Positions 24,836 to 35,404 are shown, numbered from the stretch's first letter. The stretch is 47,452 bases of DNA from Nocardia elegans NBRC 108235 (GCF_001612845.1 NZ_BDBF01000057.1:1-47452); one strand, 5' to 3'. Notes: generated by a model from the sequence alone, not told the origin. Program-made: numbers and translations.

Positions 24836-27403
24836 TCACCGACCCACGATCAGCCCGTCGCCGTCGGGTGCGACGTTGACCTTCACCAGGTCGCCGTCGG
24901 TGACCTCACCGGCCAGCAGTTCCTTGGCGAGCGAATCGCCGATGGCCTGCTGGATCAGCCGGCGCAGCGGCCGGGCGCCGTAGACCGGGTCGTAGCCGCG
25001 CACGGCCAGCCAGAACCGCGCCGAATCGCTGACGTCCAGCTTCAGCCGCCGCTGCGAGAGCCGCTTCTGCAGCTGCGCCAACTGGATGTCGACGATGTTC
25101 TCGAGCTGCTCCTCGTTGAGCGCGGAGAACATCACCACGTCGTCGAGGCGGTTGAGGAATTCCGGTTTGAACGCCGAGCGCACGGCGTTCATCACGAACT
25201 CCTTGTCGCCACCGGCACCCAGGTTGGAGGTGAGGATGAGGATGGTGTTGCGGAAGTCCACCGTGCGGCCTTGGCCGTCGGTGAGCCGCCCCTCGTCCAG
25301 TACCTGCAGCAGGATGTCGAAGACGTCGGGGTGCGCCTTCTCGATCTCGTCGAACAGCACCACCGTGTACGGCCGTCGCCGGACCGCCTCGGTGAGCTGG
25401 CCGCCCTGGTCGTAGCCGACATATCCGGGCGGGGCGCCGACGAGGCGAGCCACCGAATGCTTCTCGGAGTACTCGCTCATATCGATGCGGGTCATCGCGC
25501 GCTCGTCATCGAAAAGGAAGTCCGCGAGGGCCTTCGCCAGCTCGGTCTTACCGACACCGGTGGGTCCGACGAACATGAACGAGCCCGTCGGCCGGTTGGG
25601 GTCGGCGACCCCGGCCCGGGCGCGGCGCACCGCGTCGGAGACCGCGGTGACGGCCTCGGCCTGTCCGACCACCCGATGCCCGAGTTCCTCCTCCATCCGC
25701 AGCAGTTTCTGGGTTTCACCCTCGAGCATGCGGCCGACCGGGATGCCGGTCCACGAGGAGACCACTTCGGCGATGTCGTCCGGACCGACCTCCTCCTTGA
25801 GCATCACCTCGTCCTCGAGGCTGCCGCTGCCGGCCTTGCCCGCGTTCTTCTCGGCCTCCGCGAGCTGCTTCTCGAGCTGCGGGATGCGGCCGTACCGCAG
25901 TTCGGCGGCCTTGCCGAGATCACCGTCGCGTTCGGCGCGCTCGGATTCACCGCGCAGCGATTCCAGCTGCTCCTTGATGGTGCGGACCGAGTCGATGGCC
26001 TGCTTCTCGTTCTGCCAACGCGCCATCAGCTGGTTCAGCTTCTCGCGGTCGTCGGCCAGTTCCTGGCGCAACTTGTCGAGTCGCTGCTTGGACGCCTCGT
26101 CGGTCTCCTTGGCGAGGGCGACCTCCTCGATCTCGAGGCGGCGCACCGCCCGTTCGACCTCGTCGATCTCGACCGGCCGCGAGTCGATCTCCATGCGCAG
26201 CCGCGAGGCCGACTCGTCGACCAGGTCGATCGCCTTGTCGGGCAGGAACCGCGAGGTGATGTAGCGATCGCTGAGGGTCGCGGCCGCCACCAGCGCGGAG
26301 TCGGTGATCCGCACACCGTGGTGTACCTCGTAGCGCTCCTTGAGCCCGCGCAGGATGCCGATGGTGTCCTCCACCGACGGCTCGCCGACCAGCACCTGCT
26401 GGAAGCGGCGCTCCAGGGCGGCGTCCTTCTCGATGTGCTGACGGTATTCGTCGAGCGTGGTCGCACCGACCAGGCGCAGTTCACCGCGCGCCAGCATCGG
26501 CTTGATCATGTTGCCGGCGTCCATCGCCGATTCGCCGGTCGCGCCGGCGCCGACGATGGTGTGCAGCTCGTCGATAAACGTAATGATCTGTCCGGCACTG
26601 GATTTGATCTCCTCCAGCACCGCCTTGAGCCGTTCCTCGAACTCACCGCGATACTTCGCGCCGGCCACCATCGCACCGAGGTCCAGCGAGACCAGCGTCT
26701 TCCCGCGCAGCGATTCCGGAACGTCCCCGGCGACGATGCGCTGGGCCAGCCCCTCGACGATGGCGGTCTTACCGACACCGGGCTCACCGATGAGGACCGG
26801 GTTGTTCTTCGTGCGCCGGCTCAGCACCTGCACCACGCGCCGGATCTCGGTGTCGCGGCCGATGACCGGATCGAGTTTGCCCTCGCGCGCGGCTGCGGTG
26901 AGGTCCGTGGAGTACTTCTCCAGCGCCTGATAGGTGCCCTCGGGGTCCGCGCTGGTCACGCGGGTGTTGCCACGCACGGCGGTGAACGCCTCGCGCAGCG
27001 CGTCCGCGGTGGCGCCGTACTTCAGCAGCAGCTGCGAGACATCGGAGTCGCCTTCGGCGAGACCCACCACGACGTGCTCGGTGGAGACGTACTCGTCACC
27101 GAGTTCGGTGGCGAGGCGCTGGCCGGCGGTGAGCGCGGCGAGCGCTTCCCGGCCGAGCTGCGGCTGCGTGGTGGCGCCGGTCGCGCGGGGCAGTCGGTCG
27201 ACGATGTCCTGTGCCTCGCGTCGCACCGTTGCCGGGTCGACCGCGACAGCCTTGAGCAGGGGGGCGGCGATGCCGTCGGTTTGATCCAGCAGCGCCACCA
27301 GCAAGTGAGCCGGACGAATCTCCGGATTTCCGGCAGCCGAAGCCGCCTGCAGGGCAGCCGTCAGGGCAGCCTGGGTCTTGGTGGTGGGGTTGAACGAGTC
27401 CAC
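24836..27403 (-). CDS. clpB: ATP-dependent chaperone/disaggregase ClpB
   Basis: 855 aa, near the 848 aa of the M. tuberculosis protein, with the same MDSFNPTTKTQ start. The GTG at 27403 is chosen because AGGAAGG sits six bases upstream; a GTG two codons earlier would overlap it. Domains: N domain (1-145), NBD1 with Walker A GEPGVGKT (Lys212), a coiled-coil middle domain (about 400-520), and NBD2 with GPTGVGKT (Lys619), GYVGYDQGGQLTE pore loop and VLFDEIEKAHPDVFD Walker B. ClpB hexamers extract polypeptides from aggregates with DnaK. Upstream are an HspR-type HAIR repeat and a SigH-type promoter, so heat and thiol stress control is expected. It is divergent from a flavohemoglobin-like gene. 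Confidence 0.97.
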   Translation of the reverse strand: MDSFNPTTKTQAALTAALQAASAAGNPEIRPAHLLVALLDQTDGIAAPLLKAVAVDPATVRREAQDIVDRLPRATGATTQPQLGREALAALTAGQRLATELGDEYVSTEHVVVGLAEGDSDVSQLLLKYGATADALREAFTAVRGNTRVTSADPEGTYQALEKYSTDLTAAAREGKLDPVIGRDTEIRRVVQVLSRRTKNNPVLIGEPGVGKTAIVEGLAQRIVAGDVPESLRGKTLVSLDLGAMVAGAKYRGEFEERLKAVLEEIKSSAGQIITFIDELHTIVGAGATGESAMDAGNMIKPMLARGELRLVGATTLDEYRQHIEKDAALERRFQQVLVGEPSVEDTIGILRGLKERYEVHHGVRITDSALVAAATLSDRYITSRFLPDKAIDLVDESASRLRMEIDSRPVEIDEVERAVRRLEIEEVALAKETDEASKQRLDKLRQELADDREKLNQLMARWQNEKQAIDSVRTIKEQLESLRGESERAERDGDLGKAAELRYGRIPQLEKQLAEAEKNAGKAGSGSLEDEVMLKEEVGPDDIAEVVSSWTGIPVGRMLEGETQKLLRMEEELGHRVVGQAEAVTAVSDAVRRARAGVADPNRPTGSFMFVGPTGVGKTELAKALADFLFDDERAMTRIDMSEYSEKHSVARLVGAPPGYVGYDQGGQLTEAVRRRPYTVVLFDEIEKAHPDVFDILLQVLDEGRLTDGQGRTVDFRNTILILTSNLGAGGDKEFVMNAVRSAFKPEFLNRLDDVVMFSALNEEQLENIVDIQLAQLQKRLSQRRLKLDVSDSARFWLAVRGYDPVYGARPLRRLIQQAIGDSLAKELLAGEVTDGDLVKVNVAPDGDGLIVGR

Positions 27404-27474
27404 GATCACCTTCCTACGGTCGTCTCGCGTTGTGTTCGGTCGGGTCCGGGCGGTCCGACTCTTCTGAGTAGTCC

Positions 27475-27500
27475 AACGCGGTAGGAGTTGAGTCTGTTCC
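27475..27500 (-). promoter_or_regulatory. SigH-type promoter of clpB
   Basis: Reading the minus strand, GGAAC (27500-27496) is followed after 17 bases by CGTT (27478-27475), matching the mycobacterial SigH consensus GGAA(C/T)-N16-20-(C/G)GTT. The -35 lies in the centre of the HAIR repeat, so HspR would block this promoter. An overlapping TTGAGC-N17-TACCGC is an alternative housekeeping-type reading. Confidence 0.65.
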
Positions 27501-27507
27501 GCTCAAG
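27487..27507. promoter_or_regulatory. HAIR operator (HspR-binding inverted repeat) upstream of clpB
   Basis: Plus-strand arms GTTGAGT and GCTCAAG are separated by seven bases, against the consensus CTTGAGT-N7-ACTCAAG; two arm positions deviate. It lies about 85 bp upstream of the clpB start and about 170 bp upstream of the divergent flavohemoglobin-like gene, so it might affect both. Confidence 0.8.
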
Positions 27508-27676
27508 TTTGACATATTTCAGGAACCTGTGGCCAATCGTTTCACCCTTGGTGGATCTGGGTAAAGTGATCCGCTCATCACCGCACGACCACGGTTTTTT
27601 CGGGGATACTGGTCCGCGGGGGCCGACGACACGGCAGCTGTAGTCGGACACATTGAAGGAAAGGAAGCTCGACGTC

Positions 27677-28834
27677 GTGGATGCGCGTTCGGCAGCGCTG
27701 GTCCGCGCCAACTTCCGGTCGATCGTCGAGGCGCCGCAAGGGCCCGAACGATTGATCGGCGCGTTTTACAGGCATCTGTTCGCGGAGGCTCCCGGCCTGC
27801 GCGAATTGTTCCCGCACACGATGGATATGCAGCCCAAGCGGGTTGTCACGGCCATCCAGTTCGTGCTGGATCATCTGGAGAACTGGGACCGCGCGCAGCG
27901 GTTCCTGGAACAGTTGGCCCTCGACCACCGCAAATACGGTGTCGCGGCGGCACATTACGATGCCGCCGGACGCGCGTTGCTGGCTGCCTTCGTCACCTAC
28001 AACGGTCCGCTCTGGACACCCGATCTGGAGGACGGCTGGCGCGATATCGCCATCCTGATCTCGGCCTCGATGGCCATCGGCGCCAACTCGGACACCTCGC
28101 GACCGTATTGGGAAGCGACGGTGGTCGGCCATCGGCGCGTACTCGACGACCTGGCGATCGTGCGCCTGCAATCCGACGAGCCGATCCCCTACCAGGCCGG
28201 GCAGTACGTACCGGTCTCGATCCCGCAGCGACCGAAGATGTGGCGGTATCTGTCCCCGGCCATTCCCACGAACCCGTACGGCGAGATCGAATTCCACGTC
28301 CGCAAGATCCGCACCGGCTGGGTCAGTCCCGCGATCGTCGGCGAAACCGAGGTCGGCGACACCTGGTTGATCGCCGGGCCGCTGGGCGGCCTGCACATCG
28401 ACACCGAATCCCAGCGCGACGTGCTGATGATCGGCTCCGGGACCGGAATCGCGCCGCTGCGCGCGCAGTTGATCGAGATGGGCCGGCGCGGCGTGAACCC
28501 GCGCGTGCACTTCTTCATCGGCGGCCGCTATCCGTGCGATCTGTACGACGTGGAGAACATGTGGCAGCTGTCGCTGAGCAATCCGTGGCTGACGGTGGTG
28601 CCGGTCTGTGAGAGCGACACGAATCCGTGGTGGCATCCGCATCCGCCCGCGGACCCGCCGTACGGCATGCATCGACGGCTGATCGGGAATCTGGGCGCGG
28701 TCGTGGCCAGCTTCGGCTCGTGGTCGGATCGGCAGATCCAGATCGCCGGATCGGCGCGGATGATCGCCGACACCAAGCGGGCGCTGCTGGCGGTCGGCAC
28801 CCCCGAACACATCATCAGCGCCGACCCGGTGTGA
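27677..28834 (+). CDS. Type II flavohemoglobin-like protein (globin plus FAD/NAD reductase), Rv0385-like
   Basis: 385 aa from GTG at 27677, with GGAAG nine bases upstream. The globin domain (1-135) keeps the haem pocket: Tyr31 (B10), Gln52 (E7) and proximal His84 in LDHRKYGV. The reductase (about 145-385) has an FAD site RYLS (190-193), where classical NO-dioxygenase flavohemoglobins have RxYS in the form RQYS, and a nucleotide-binding GSGTGIAP (253-260). The usual C-terminal CGP motif is replaced by AGSARM. These deviations place it with the actinobacterial type II group (M. tuberculosis Rv0385), for which D-lactate oxidation rather than NO dioxygenation has been reported. Divergent from clpB, it is the first of three related genes. 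Confidence 0.85.
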   Translation: MDARSAALVRANFRSIVEAPQGPERLIGAFYRHLFAEAPGLRELFPHTMDMQPKRVVTAIQFVLDHLENWDRAQRFLEQLALDHRKYGVAAAHYDAAGRALLAAFVTYNGPLWTPDLEDGWRDIAILISASMAIGANSDTSRPYWEATVVGHRRVLDDLAIVRLQSDEPIPYQAGQYVPVSIPQRPKMWRYLSPAIPTNPYGEIEFHVRKIRTGWVSPAIVGETEVGDTWLIAGPLGGLHIDTESQRDVLMIGSGTGIAPLRAQLIEMGRRGVNPRVHFFIGGRYPCDLYDVENMWQLSLSNPWLTVVPVCESDTNPWWHPHPPADPPYGMHRRLIGNLGAVVASFGSWSDRQIQIAGSARMIADTKRALLAVGTPEHIISADPV

Positions 28835-28959
28835 GCGGCAATCGGTAGGCAACCCGGCGTCCGCGGCGTACCTTGGTGGGCGGGCGTGAGCACACGGGAC
28901 CGCGCCCGGCACAAGACTTTTCGGGGGCGGCAGCTGTCCCTCGGATCACAGGAGGAACG

Positions 28960-29745
28960 GTGACGTTGGGTCCGGATGAGACCGGGGAGATTCGGCTGGA
29001 CGCGCCGACGGAATGGTCGTCGACCGTCGTCGGACATCATCGGCTGCGCCACGATCTCGCGGTGGTCCGGTTGATCGGCGAATTCGTCCCGTTCGAGGCG
29101 GGCCAATCGGTCGAGGTCCAGATTCCGCAGCATCCCGGTATGCGCCGCCGGCTGTCGCCCGCGCTGCCGCCCTCACTGGACGGCAAACTCGAATTCCACG
29201 TCCGCACCGTCCCGGGCGGATGGTGCAGCGGATCGATCGTCACCGAAACGGCTCCTGGCGACGAATGGCGGATCAGCGCTCCCGCCGGGTGGCTGAGCGT
29301 CGACCCCGGCACCACCGACCTCGTGATGATCGCCGGCGGAACGGGTCTGGCGCCGATGCGCTCGCTCCTGCTGGATCTGTCCCGTCGCCCGGAGCCACCG
29401 CGCACCCATCTGTTCATCGGCGGACGCAGCCCGCGCGACCTCTACGCCTCCGACATGCTCTACCTGCTCGCCGGCGAAATGCCCTGGCTCACGGTGATTC
29501 CCGTGGTCGAGAGGGCCGAGGACCCGAATTGGGTCGACCAGTGGTACGAGAGCTGCCGCGTGGATGTCGGATTCGATGTCGACGAGATGATGGAGGGCAC
29601 GCTGGCCGATGTGGTGGGCGATATGGGCCCGCTGCTGCACCACCAGGTCCTGGTGTGCGGTTCGCCCGGAATGACCCAGGCCACGCTGGAAGTGCTGGTC
29701 AATACGGGTACGCCGCCGGAGGCAATCCGCTTCGACGGGCTCTGA
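28960..29745 (+). CDS. Globin-less flavohemoglobin-like FAD/NAD(P)H reductase
   Basis: 261 aa from GTG at 28960, which has a perfect AGGAGG upstream. It aligns by eye with the reductase half of the two flanking flavohemoglobin-like proteins: TVVGHHRLRHDLAVVRL, FEAGQSVEVQIPQHPGM, the FAD motif RRLSPALP (63-70), HVRTVPGGW, nucleotide site GGTGLAP (126-132), HLFIGGRSPRDLY and a C-terminal CGSPGMT. No globin domain precedes it, and the intact ribosome-binding site argues that this is a real gene, not a truncated pseudogene. It may be a dedicated electron donor or a free-standing oxidase. It converges on the third copy; the 16-bp gap holds a 12-base palindrome (GCCGGCGCCGGC). Confidence 0.82.
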   Translation: MTLGPDETGEIRLDAPTEWSSTVVGHHRLRHDLAVVRLIGEFVPFEAGQSVEVQIPQHPGMRRRLSPALPPSLDGKLEFHVRTVPGGWCSGSIVTETAPGDEWRISAPAGWLSVDPGTTDLVMIAGGTGLAPMRSLLLDLSRRPEPPRTHLFIGGRSPRDLYASDMLYLLAGEMPWLTVIPVVERAEDPNWVDQWYESCRVDVGFDVDEMMEGTLADVVGDMGPLLHHQVLVCGSPGMTQATLEVLVNTGTPPEAIRFDGL

Positions 29746-29761
29746 TCCGCGCCGGCGCCGG

Positions 29762-30931
29762 CTAGAACAGCGGATCGTGGCGAATGTTCTCGGTGGGCGT
29801 GCCCGCCGCCATCAACCGGAATTTGGTGGTCTGCACCGTACTCGGTGATCCGACGATCTGGACATCGCAGTCCGACCAGTCGCCGCCGCGGGCCACGACC
29901 GCTCCGATCTGTCCCGTTTCGCGCGGCGCTATGCCCGGAAGATCGGGCTCGACACGTTCCGGATGGTAATACCACCAGGGGTTTTCGTCGCTTTCGGTGA
30001 CCGGAACGACAGTGAGCCATTTGTTCGCGACAGCCAGTTCGCTCAACGTCGGCAGATCGTAGAGATCGCACGGATGGTGTCCGCCGACGAACAGGTGGAC
30101 CTTCGGATTGGACCGGCGTTGCGACATCGCCAGCAATTGCGCGCGCAGCGGAGCGATGCCGGTGCCGCAGCCGACCATCAGCATCTTGCGGCGCGTGTTG
30201 CGCGGCACCCCCAGCCCGCCGAGCGGCGCCCCGAGCAGCCACTGGTCGCCGATCGCGGTATGGCCGACCATCGCCGGACTGACCCAGCCGCCACTGACGC
30301 TGCGAATATGGAATTCGATCTCGCCCTGGGGATTCGCCGGGATAGCCGGGGACAGGTACCGCCACATCCGCGGGCGGGCCGGGATCTGCACACTCACATA
30401 TTGTCCGGCCGCATAGGTCATGGGCTGGTCGAGCTGCAGCCGGACGACGGCCAGATTGCACAGCACCTCGCGATGTTCGACGACGGTTCCGGTCCAGACC
30501 GGCGGCGTCGTCTCCTGATCGGCGGCGCCGATCATCGTCTGGGTGATCAACGCGAGGCCGGCGTCCCAGGCCTGTTCCACCTCATCGGTCCACAATTCGG
30601 TGCCGGCATGCGCACGCAGGGCGCTCTTGAGCGAATTACCCACGGCCGCATAATGTTCGGCTACCACACCGTATTTGCGATGGTCGCGGCCGAGCTGCGC
30701 CAGGAAGGGCAGCAGTTGCTCGGGCTCCTCCAGCCGGTCCACGGCATACCCGATGGCCTTGACCAGCCGGTCGCGCTGCACCTCCAGAGCGGCGGGGAAG
30801 AAATCCCGGAGCTGCGGATATTCGGTGAACAGCAGGGCGTAGAAGGATCGGGCGAGCTGTTCGGGGCCGCCTTCCTCCGCGGCCACCGCCTTGAACGTGG
30901 TTCTGATCAGCGCGACGGTCCGCGAATCCAT
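29762..30931 (-). CDS. Type II flavohemoglobin-like protein, second full-length copy
   Basis: 389 aa from ATG at 30931; the frame is open 69 codons further but that stretch is not globin-like and there is no better site. Tyr31, Gln52 and His84 (GRDHRKYGV) occupy the same positions as in the copy at 27677, so the haem pocket is intact. The reductase half has YLSPAIP, GCGTGIAP and a diverged C-terminus (IVGSPSTV). Similarity to the first copy is strong throughout (for example PRMWRYLSPAIPANPQGEIEFH). It probably forms a b-type haem flavoenzyme of the cytoplasm; whether it handles lactate, lipid peroxides or NO is not readable. It lies between the globin-less paralogue and hspR. Confidence 0.85.
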   Translation of the reverse strand: MDSRTVALIRTTFKAVAAEEGGPEQLARSFYALLFTEYPQLRDFFPAALEVQRDRLVKAIGYAVDRLEEPEQLLPFLAQLGRDHRKYGVVAEHYAAVGNSLKSALRAHAGTELWTDEVEQAWDAGLALITQTMIGAADQETTPPVWTGTVVEHREVLCNLAVVRLQLDQPMTYAAGQYVSVQIPARPRMWRYLSPAIPANPQGEIEFHIRSVSGGWVSPAMVGHTAIGDQWLLGAPLGGLGVPRNTRRKMLMVGCGTGIAPLRAQLLAMSQRRSNPKVHLFVGGHHPCDLYDLPTLSELAVANKWLTVVPVTESDENPWWYYHPERVEPDLPGIAPRETGQIGAVVARGGDWSDCDVQIVGSPSTVQTTKFRLMAAGTPTENIRHDPLF

Positions 30932-31134
30932 CTGTCCACAACCCCATTTCGCACGTCGAACACGGGCCGGTCCGGTGAGCGCGGTGCCGCCGGACACGCG
31001 GCGCAGCCGATGGAGACCGAGTGTAGGCGAGGTTTGCCGGGCGCGGGACGCACTGAACGAACAACAGGGAGGTAATTCGGCCGAACCGAGGTCCCGGAGT
31101 GTGTAGCCCCCTGGAAACCGACTCAAAGACCGTG

Positions 31135-31157
31135 ACACGCCATGTATTTCGGCGTGT
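31135..31157. repeat. Inverted repeat ACACGCC-N9-GGCGTGT
   Basis: Seven-base perfect arms about 200 bp upstream of the flavohemoglobin-like start at 30931. Candidate operator; no known regulator is assigned. Confidence 0.35.
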
Positions 31158-31243
31158 TCGAGAGTGGTTGTGCACGACTCGATATGCGATTTTCACATTT
31201 GCCGGGTGCATGCTGAGTGCCGGAACGAGGCCCGGATACGCGA

Positions 31244-31270
31244 ACAGCGCCCCCGATCCGGGGGCGCTGT
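31244..31270 (-). terminator. Terminator of the dnaK-grpE-dnaJ-hspR operon
   Basis: Eleven-base perfect arms ACAGCGCCCCC and GGGGGCGCTGT with a 5-base loop, 45 bp past the hspR stop. No T-tract follows. Confidence 0.75.
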
Positions 31271-31314
31271 CGCACGGTGTGTTCGGTCGCGGAACGGCAC
31301 AGAGCCGAAACCGC

Positions 31315-31710
31315 CTACCGCCGTTTGTTGCGTGGCTGCCACACCACCAGTGCGGTACTGCGTTGCGGCGGAGCCATATCGGGCCGATGCCCGGCACGCA
31401 GGCGTTCGACCTCGGCGGTCAATTCACCCACCCGCTGCTGCAGCGCCTCGACCTGATTGGTGAGTTCGATGATCCGCTTGATCCCGGCCAGGTTGACGCC
31501 CTCGTCCTGGGACAGGCGCTGCACCTCGCGGAGCAGTTCCACATCCCGGGACGAATAACGTCGGCCGCCGCCGGAAGTGCGTTGCGGCGTAACCAATCCC
31601 AGTCTGTCGTAGGTCCGCAGCGTCTGCGCGTGCATTCCCGCCAGCTGAGCCGCCACCGAGATCATGAAGTACTCGGTGCCGGTTGCCCGATTCTTCGGAT
31701 CACCGTTCAT
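31315..31710 (-). CDS. hspR: Heat shock repressor HspR (MerR family)
   Basis: 131 aa. The MerR-type winged helix (about 14-75) reads FMISVAAQLAGMHAQTLRTYDRLGLVTPQRTSGGGRRYS, followed by a coiled coil (VEALQQRVGELTAEVERLRAG) and a basic tail ending NKRR. HspR binds HAIR repeats, usually together with DnaK, and represses dnaK and clpB operons until DnaK is titrated by unfolded proteins. The ATG overlaps the dnaJ stop by one base (TAATG), so it is translationally coupled as the last gene of the operon. HAIR repeats are found upstream of both dnaK and clpB in this window. Confidence 0.96.
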   Translation of the reverse strand: MNGDPKNRATGTEYFMISVAAQLAGMHAQTLRTYDRLGLVTPQRTSGGGRRYSSRDVELLREVQRLSQDEGVNLAGIKRIIELTNQVEALQQRVGELTAEVERLRAGHRPDMAPPQRSTALVVWQPRNKRR

Positions 31711-32882
31711 TACGCACCTGCCCAACCTGCGCGCGGGTCGAACCCGCCGGCCTTCTCCGCCTCCGCGTAGCGCCGCAGCGCCTCGGTGGCTTCGTCGTCC
31801 AGCTTCTGCGGTACCGCGACCTTCACCGTGACCAGCAGGTCACCGGCGCCGCCGCCGCGCTTGGGCACACCGCGCCCGCGCACTCGCAGCGTCCGGCCGT
31901 CGGCGGTGCCGGGTGGCACCTTCACTCCGACTCTGCCTTCCAGTGTAGGCACGGAAACCGTTGTACCCAGCACCAATTCGCTGTAGCTGACCGGCAGCAC
32001 CAGGGTCAGATCGTCGCCGTTGCGGCCGAAGACCTTGTCCTGGCTGACGTGCACGGTCACGTACAGGTCGCCTGCGGGCGCGCCCCGCAGACCCGCCTCG
32101 CCCTGGCCCGCCAACCGGATCCGCTGCCCGTCGCGCACCCCGGGCGGGATGCGCACGGTGATGGTGCGGGTCCGGTTCTGGATGCCGGTGCCGTGACAGT
32201 CGGTGCACGGGTCGTCGATGATCGAGCCGGTGCCACGGCAGTCGTCGCAGGGTTCGCTGAACCCGAACGCGCCCTGGTTGCGGCTGATCACGCCGGTTCC
32301 GTTGCAGTGCGGGCACACTCGCGGGCTGGTGCCCGGCTTGGCGCCGCTGCCGTGACAGGTCGTACACGGCGACGGACTGGTCATCCGCAGCGGAACGGTC
32401 ACGCCCTGGGCCGCCTCGCGGAACCCGAGAGTCGTCTCGGTCTCCACGTCGCTGCCCCGTCGCGGGCGCGACGTGGTCCGTGTGCCACCGCGGTTGAACA
32501 GGCCGCCGAGGATATCCCCCAGACCGCCGTCACCCGCGCCGGCGGCCGCACCGCCGAAGATGTCACCCAGGTTGAATTCGTTGGAGAAGCCGCCACCGCC
32601 GGTGTAGCCGCCACCCGGGGCGTAGCCGCCGCGGCCGAAACCGCCGCTGGCGAACAACCGCCGGGCCTCGTCGTACTCCTTGCGCTTCTCCGGATCGGCC
32701 AGCACGGCATGCGCCTCGCTGACCGCTTTGAAGCGCTCCTCGGCCTTGGTATCTCCCGGATTCTTGTCCGGATGCAGATCCCGGGCCAGTTTCCGGTAGG
32801 CCTTCTTGATCTCGTCCTGGGTCGCGCTGGAGGAAATACCCAGCTCTTTGTAGAAGTCCTTTTCCAGCCACTCCCGATTCAC
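31710..32882 (-). CDS. dnaJ: Co-chaperone DnaJ
   Basis: 390 aa from GTG at 32882 with GGAGGAG upstream. It has a J domain with the HPD motif at residues 37-39, a Gly/Phe-rich linker (about 78-140), four zinc-binding CxxCxGxG repeats (CTTCHGSG, CPHCNGTG, CDDCRGTG, CTDCHGTG), and the C-terminal substrate-binding barrels. It delivers unfolded proteins to DnaK and stimulates its ATPase. It sits between grpE (39-bp gap) and hspR (1-base overlap), the arrangement of the HspR-controlled dnaJ1 of actinobacteria. Confidence 0.97.
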   Translation of the reverse strand: MNREWLEKDFYKELGISSSATQDEIKKAYRKLARDLHPDKNPGDTKAEERFKAVSEAHAVLADPEKRKEYDEARRLFASGGFGRGGYAPGGGYTGGGGFSNEFNLGDIFGGAAAGAGDGGLGDILGGLFNRGGTRTTSRPRRGSDVETETTLGFREAAQGVTVPLRMTSPSPCTTCHGSGAKPGTSPRVCPHCNGTGVISRNQGAFGFSEPCDDCRGTGSIIDDPCTDCHGTGIQNRTRTITVRIPPGVRDGQRIRLAGQGEAGLRGAPAGDLYVTVHVSQDKVFGRNGDDLTLVLPVSYSELVLGTTVSVPTLEGRVGVKVPPGTADGRTLRVRGRGVPKRGGGAGDLLVTVKVAVPQKLDDEATEALRRYAEAEKAGGFDPRAGWAGA

Positions 32883-32921
32883 CGGGCATCTCCTCCTTCC
32901 GTCACATTGCGCGACTGTGTG

Positions 32922-33562
32922 TTACTCGGCACCGTCGGCATCTCGGCCGGCATTCGCAGTGTCCGACGAATCGGACAGATCCGCTACCCCATCGGTGACT
33001 CCGACCAGCGCATGGCGCAGGACGCGGTCGCCGAAGCGGTAACCCTTACGCATGACCACCCCGATCACCGGGTTGTGTCCCTCACCCTCGTGCTGCACGG
33101 CCTCGTGCAGGGTCGGGTCGAAAGATTCACCCTCGACACCGAATTCCTCGAGGCCCTGCTTCTGCAGCGCGTCGGCGAGCTTGTCCGCGACCGACTTCAG
33201 CGGTCCGGACTCGAGATCTCCGTGGGCACGGGCACGATCCAGATCGTCGAGCACACCGAGCAATTCGGTGACCACCGCGGCCTTGGCCGAGTCGATGGCG
33301 GCCTTGCGGTCGCGGTCGACGCGGCGGCGGTAGTTCGCGTACTCCGCGGTCAGCCGCTGCAGATCCGCAGTGCGCTCGGACAATTCGGCGCTGATGCTGT
33401 CGGCGAGGGCGTCGCCCTCGCCGGCCGAAGCGGAGGCCGAAGCCGTGTCGTTTCCGGCTGCGGCCTCGCTCACATCACCCTGCGGAGCGGACGGTTTCCC
33501 GTCCTGGTCGATCTTTCGGTTGTCGACGATGGTGACCGGCTCCTCTTTCGGGTTCTGTTCCG

Positions 33563-33566
<4 letters not shown>
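32922..33566 (-). CDS. grpE: Nucleotide exchange factor GrpE
   Basis: 214 aa from a GTG that overlaps the dnaK stop (GTGA), with GGAGAAGAA just upstream. It has an acidic, Ala/Ser/Glu-rich N-terminal tail (about 1-55), the long coiled coil (ERTADLQRLTAEYANYRRRVDRDR) and the C-terminal beta domain (VQHEGEGHNPVIGVVMRKGYRFGDRVLRHALVGV). It releases ADP from DnaK and so restarts its cycle. The C-terminus continues about 20 acidic residues past the fold. Confidence 0.97.

Positions 33567-35404
<1,838 letters not shown>

Larger units (their letters stand above)
30932..31314. other. 383-bp intergenic region between flavohemoglobin-like gene and hspR
   Basis: No gene is convincing here. It holds the hspR terminator (31244-31270), a perfect inverted repeat ACACGCC-N9-GGCGTGT at 31135-31157, and a single HAIR half-site ACTCAA at 31121. 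The stretch 31170-31205 is AT-richer than its surroundings and could contain the promoter of the leftward flavohemoglobin-like gene. Confidence 0.5.

Noticed and set aside
24779..27484. About 900-codon open frame opposite clpB
   Set aside because: It mirrors the ClpB coding frame; the residues are the Val/Asp/Leu-rich pattern typical of antisense frames and no motif is present.
27677..28834. Classical NO-dioxygenase flavohemoglobin (Hmp)
   Set aside because: The flavin motif and C-terminus deviate from Hmp and match the type II group, so the hmp symbol was not used.
28960..29745. Pseudogene of a flavohemoglobin that lost its globin part
   Set aside because: A strong ribosome-binding site, its own start and an intact reductase frame argue for a functional gene, though the origin may well be a truncation.
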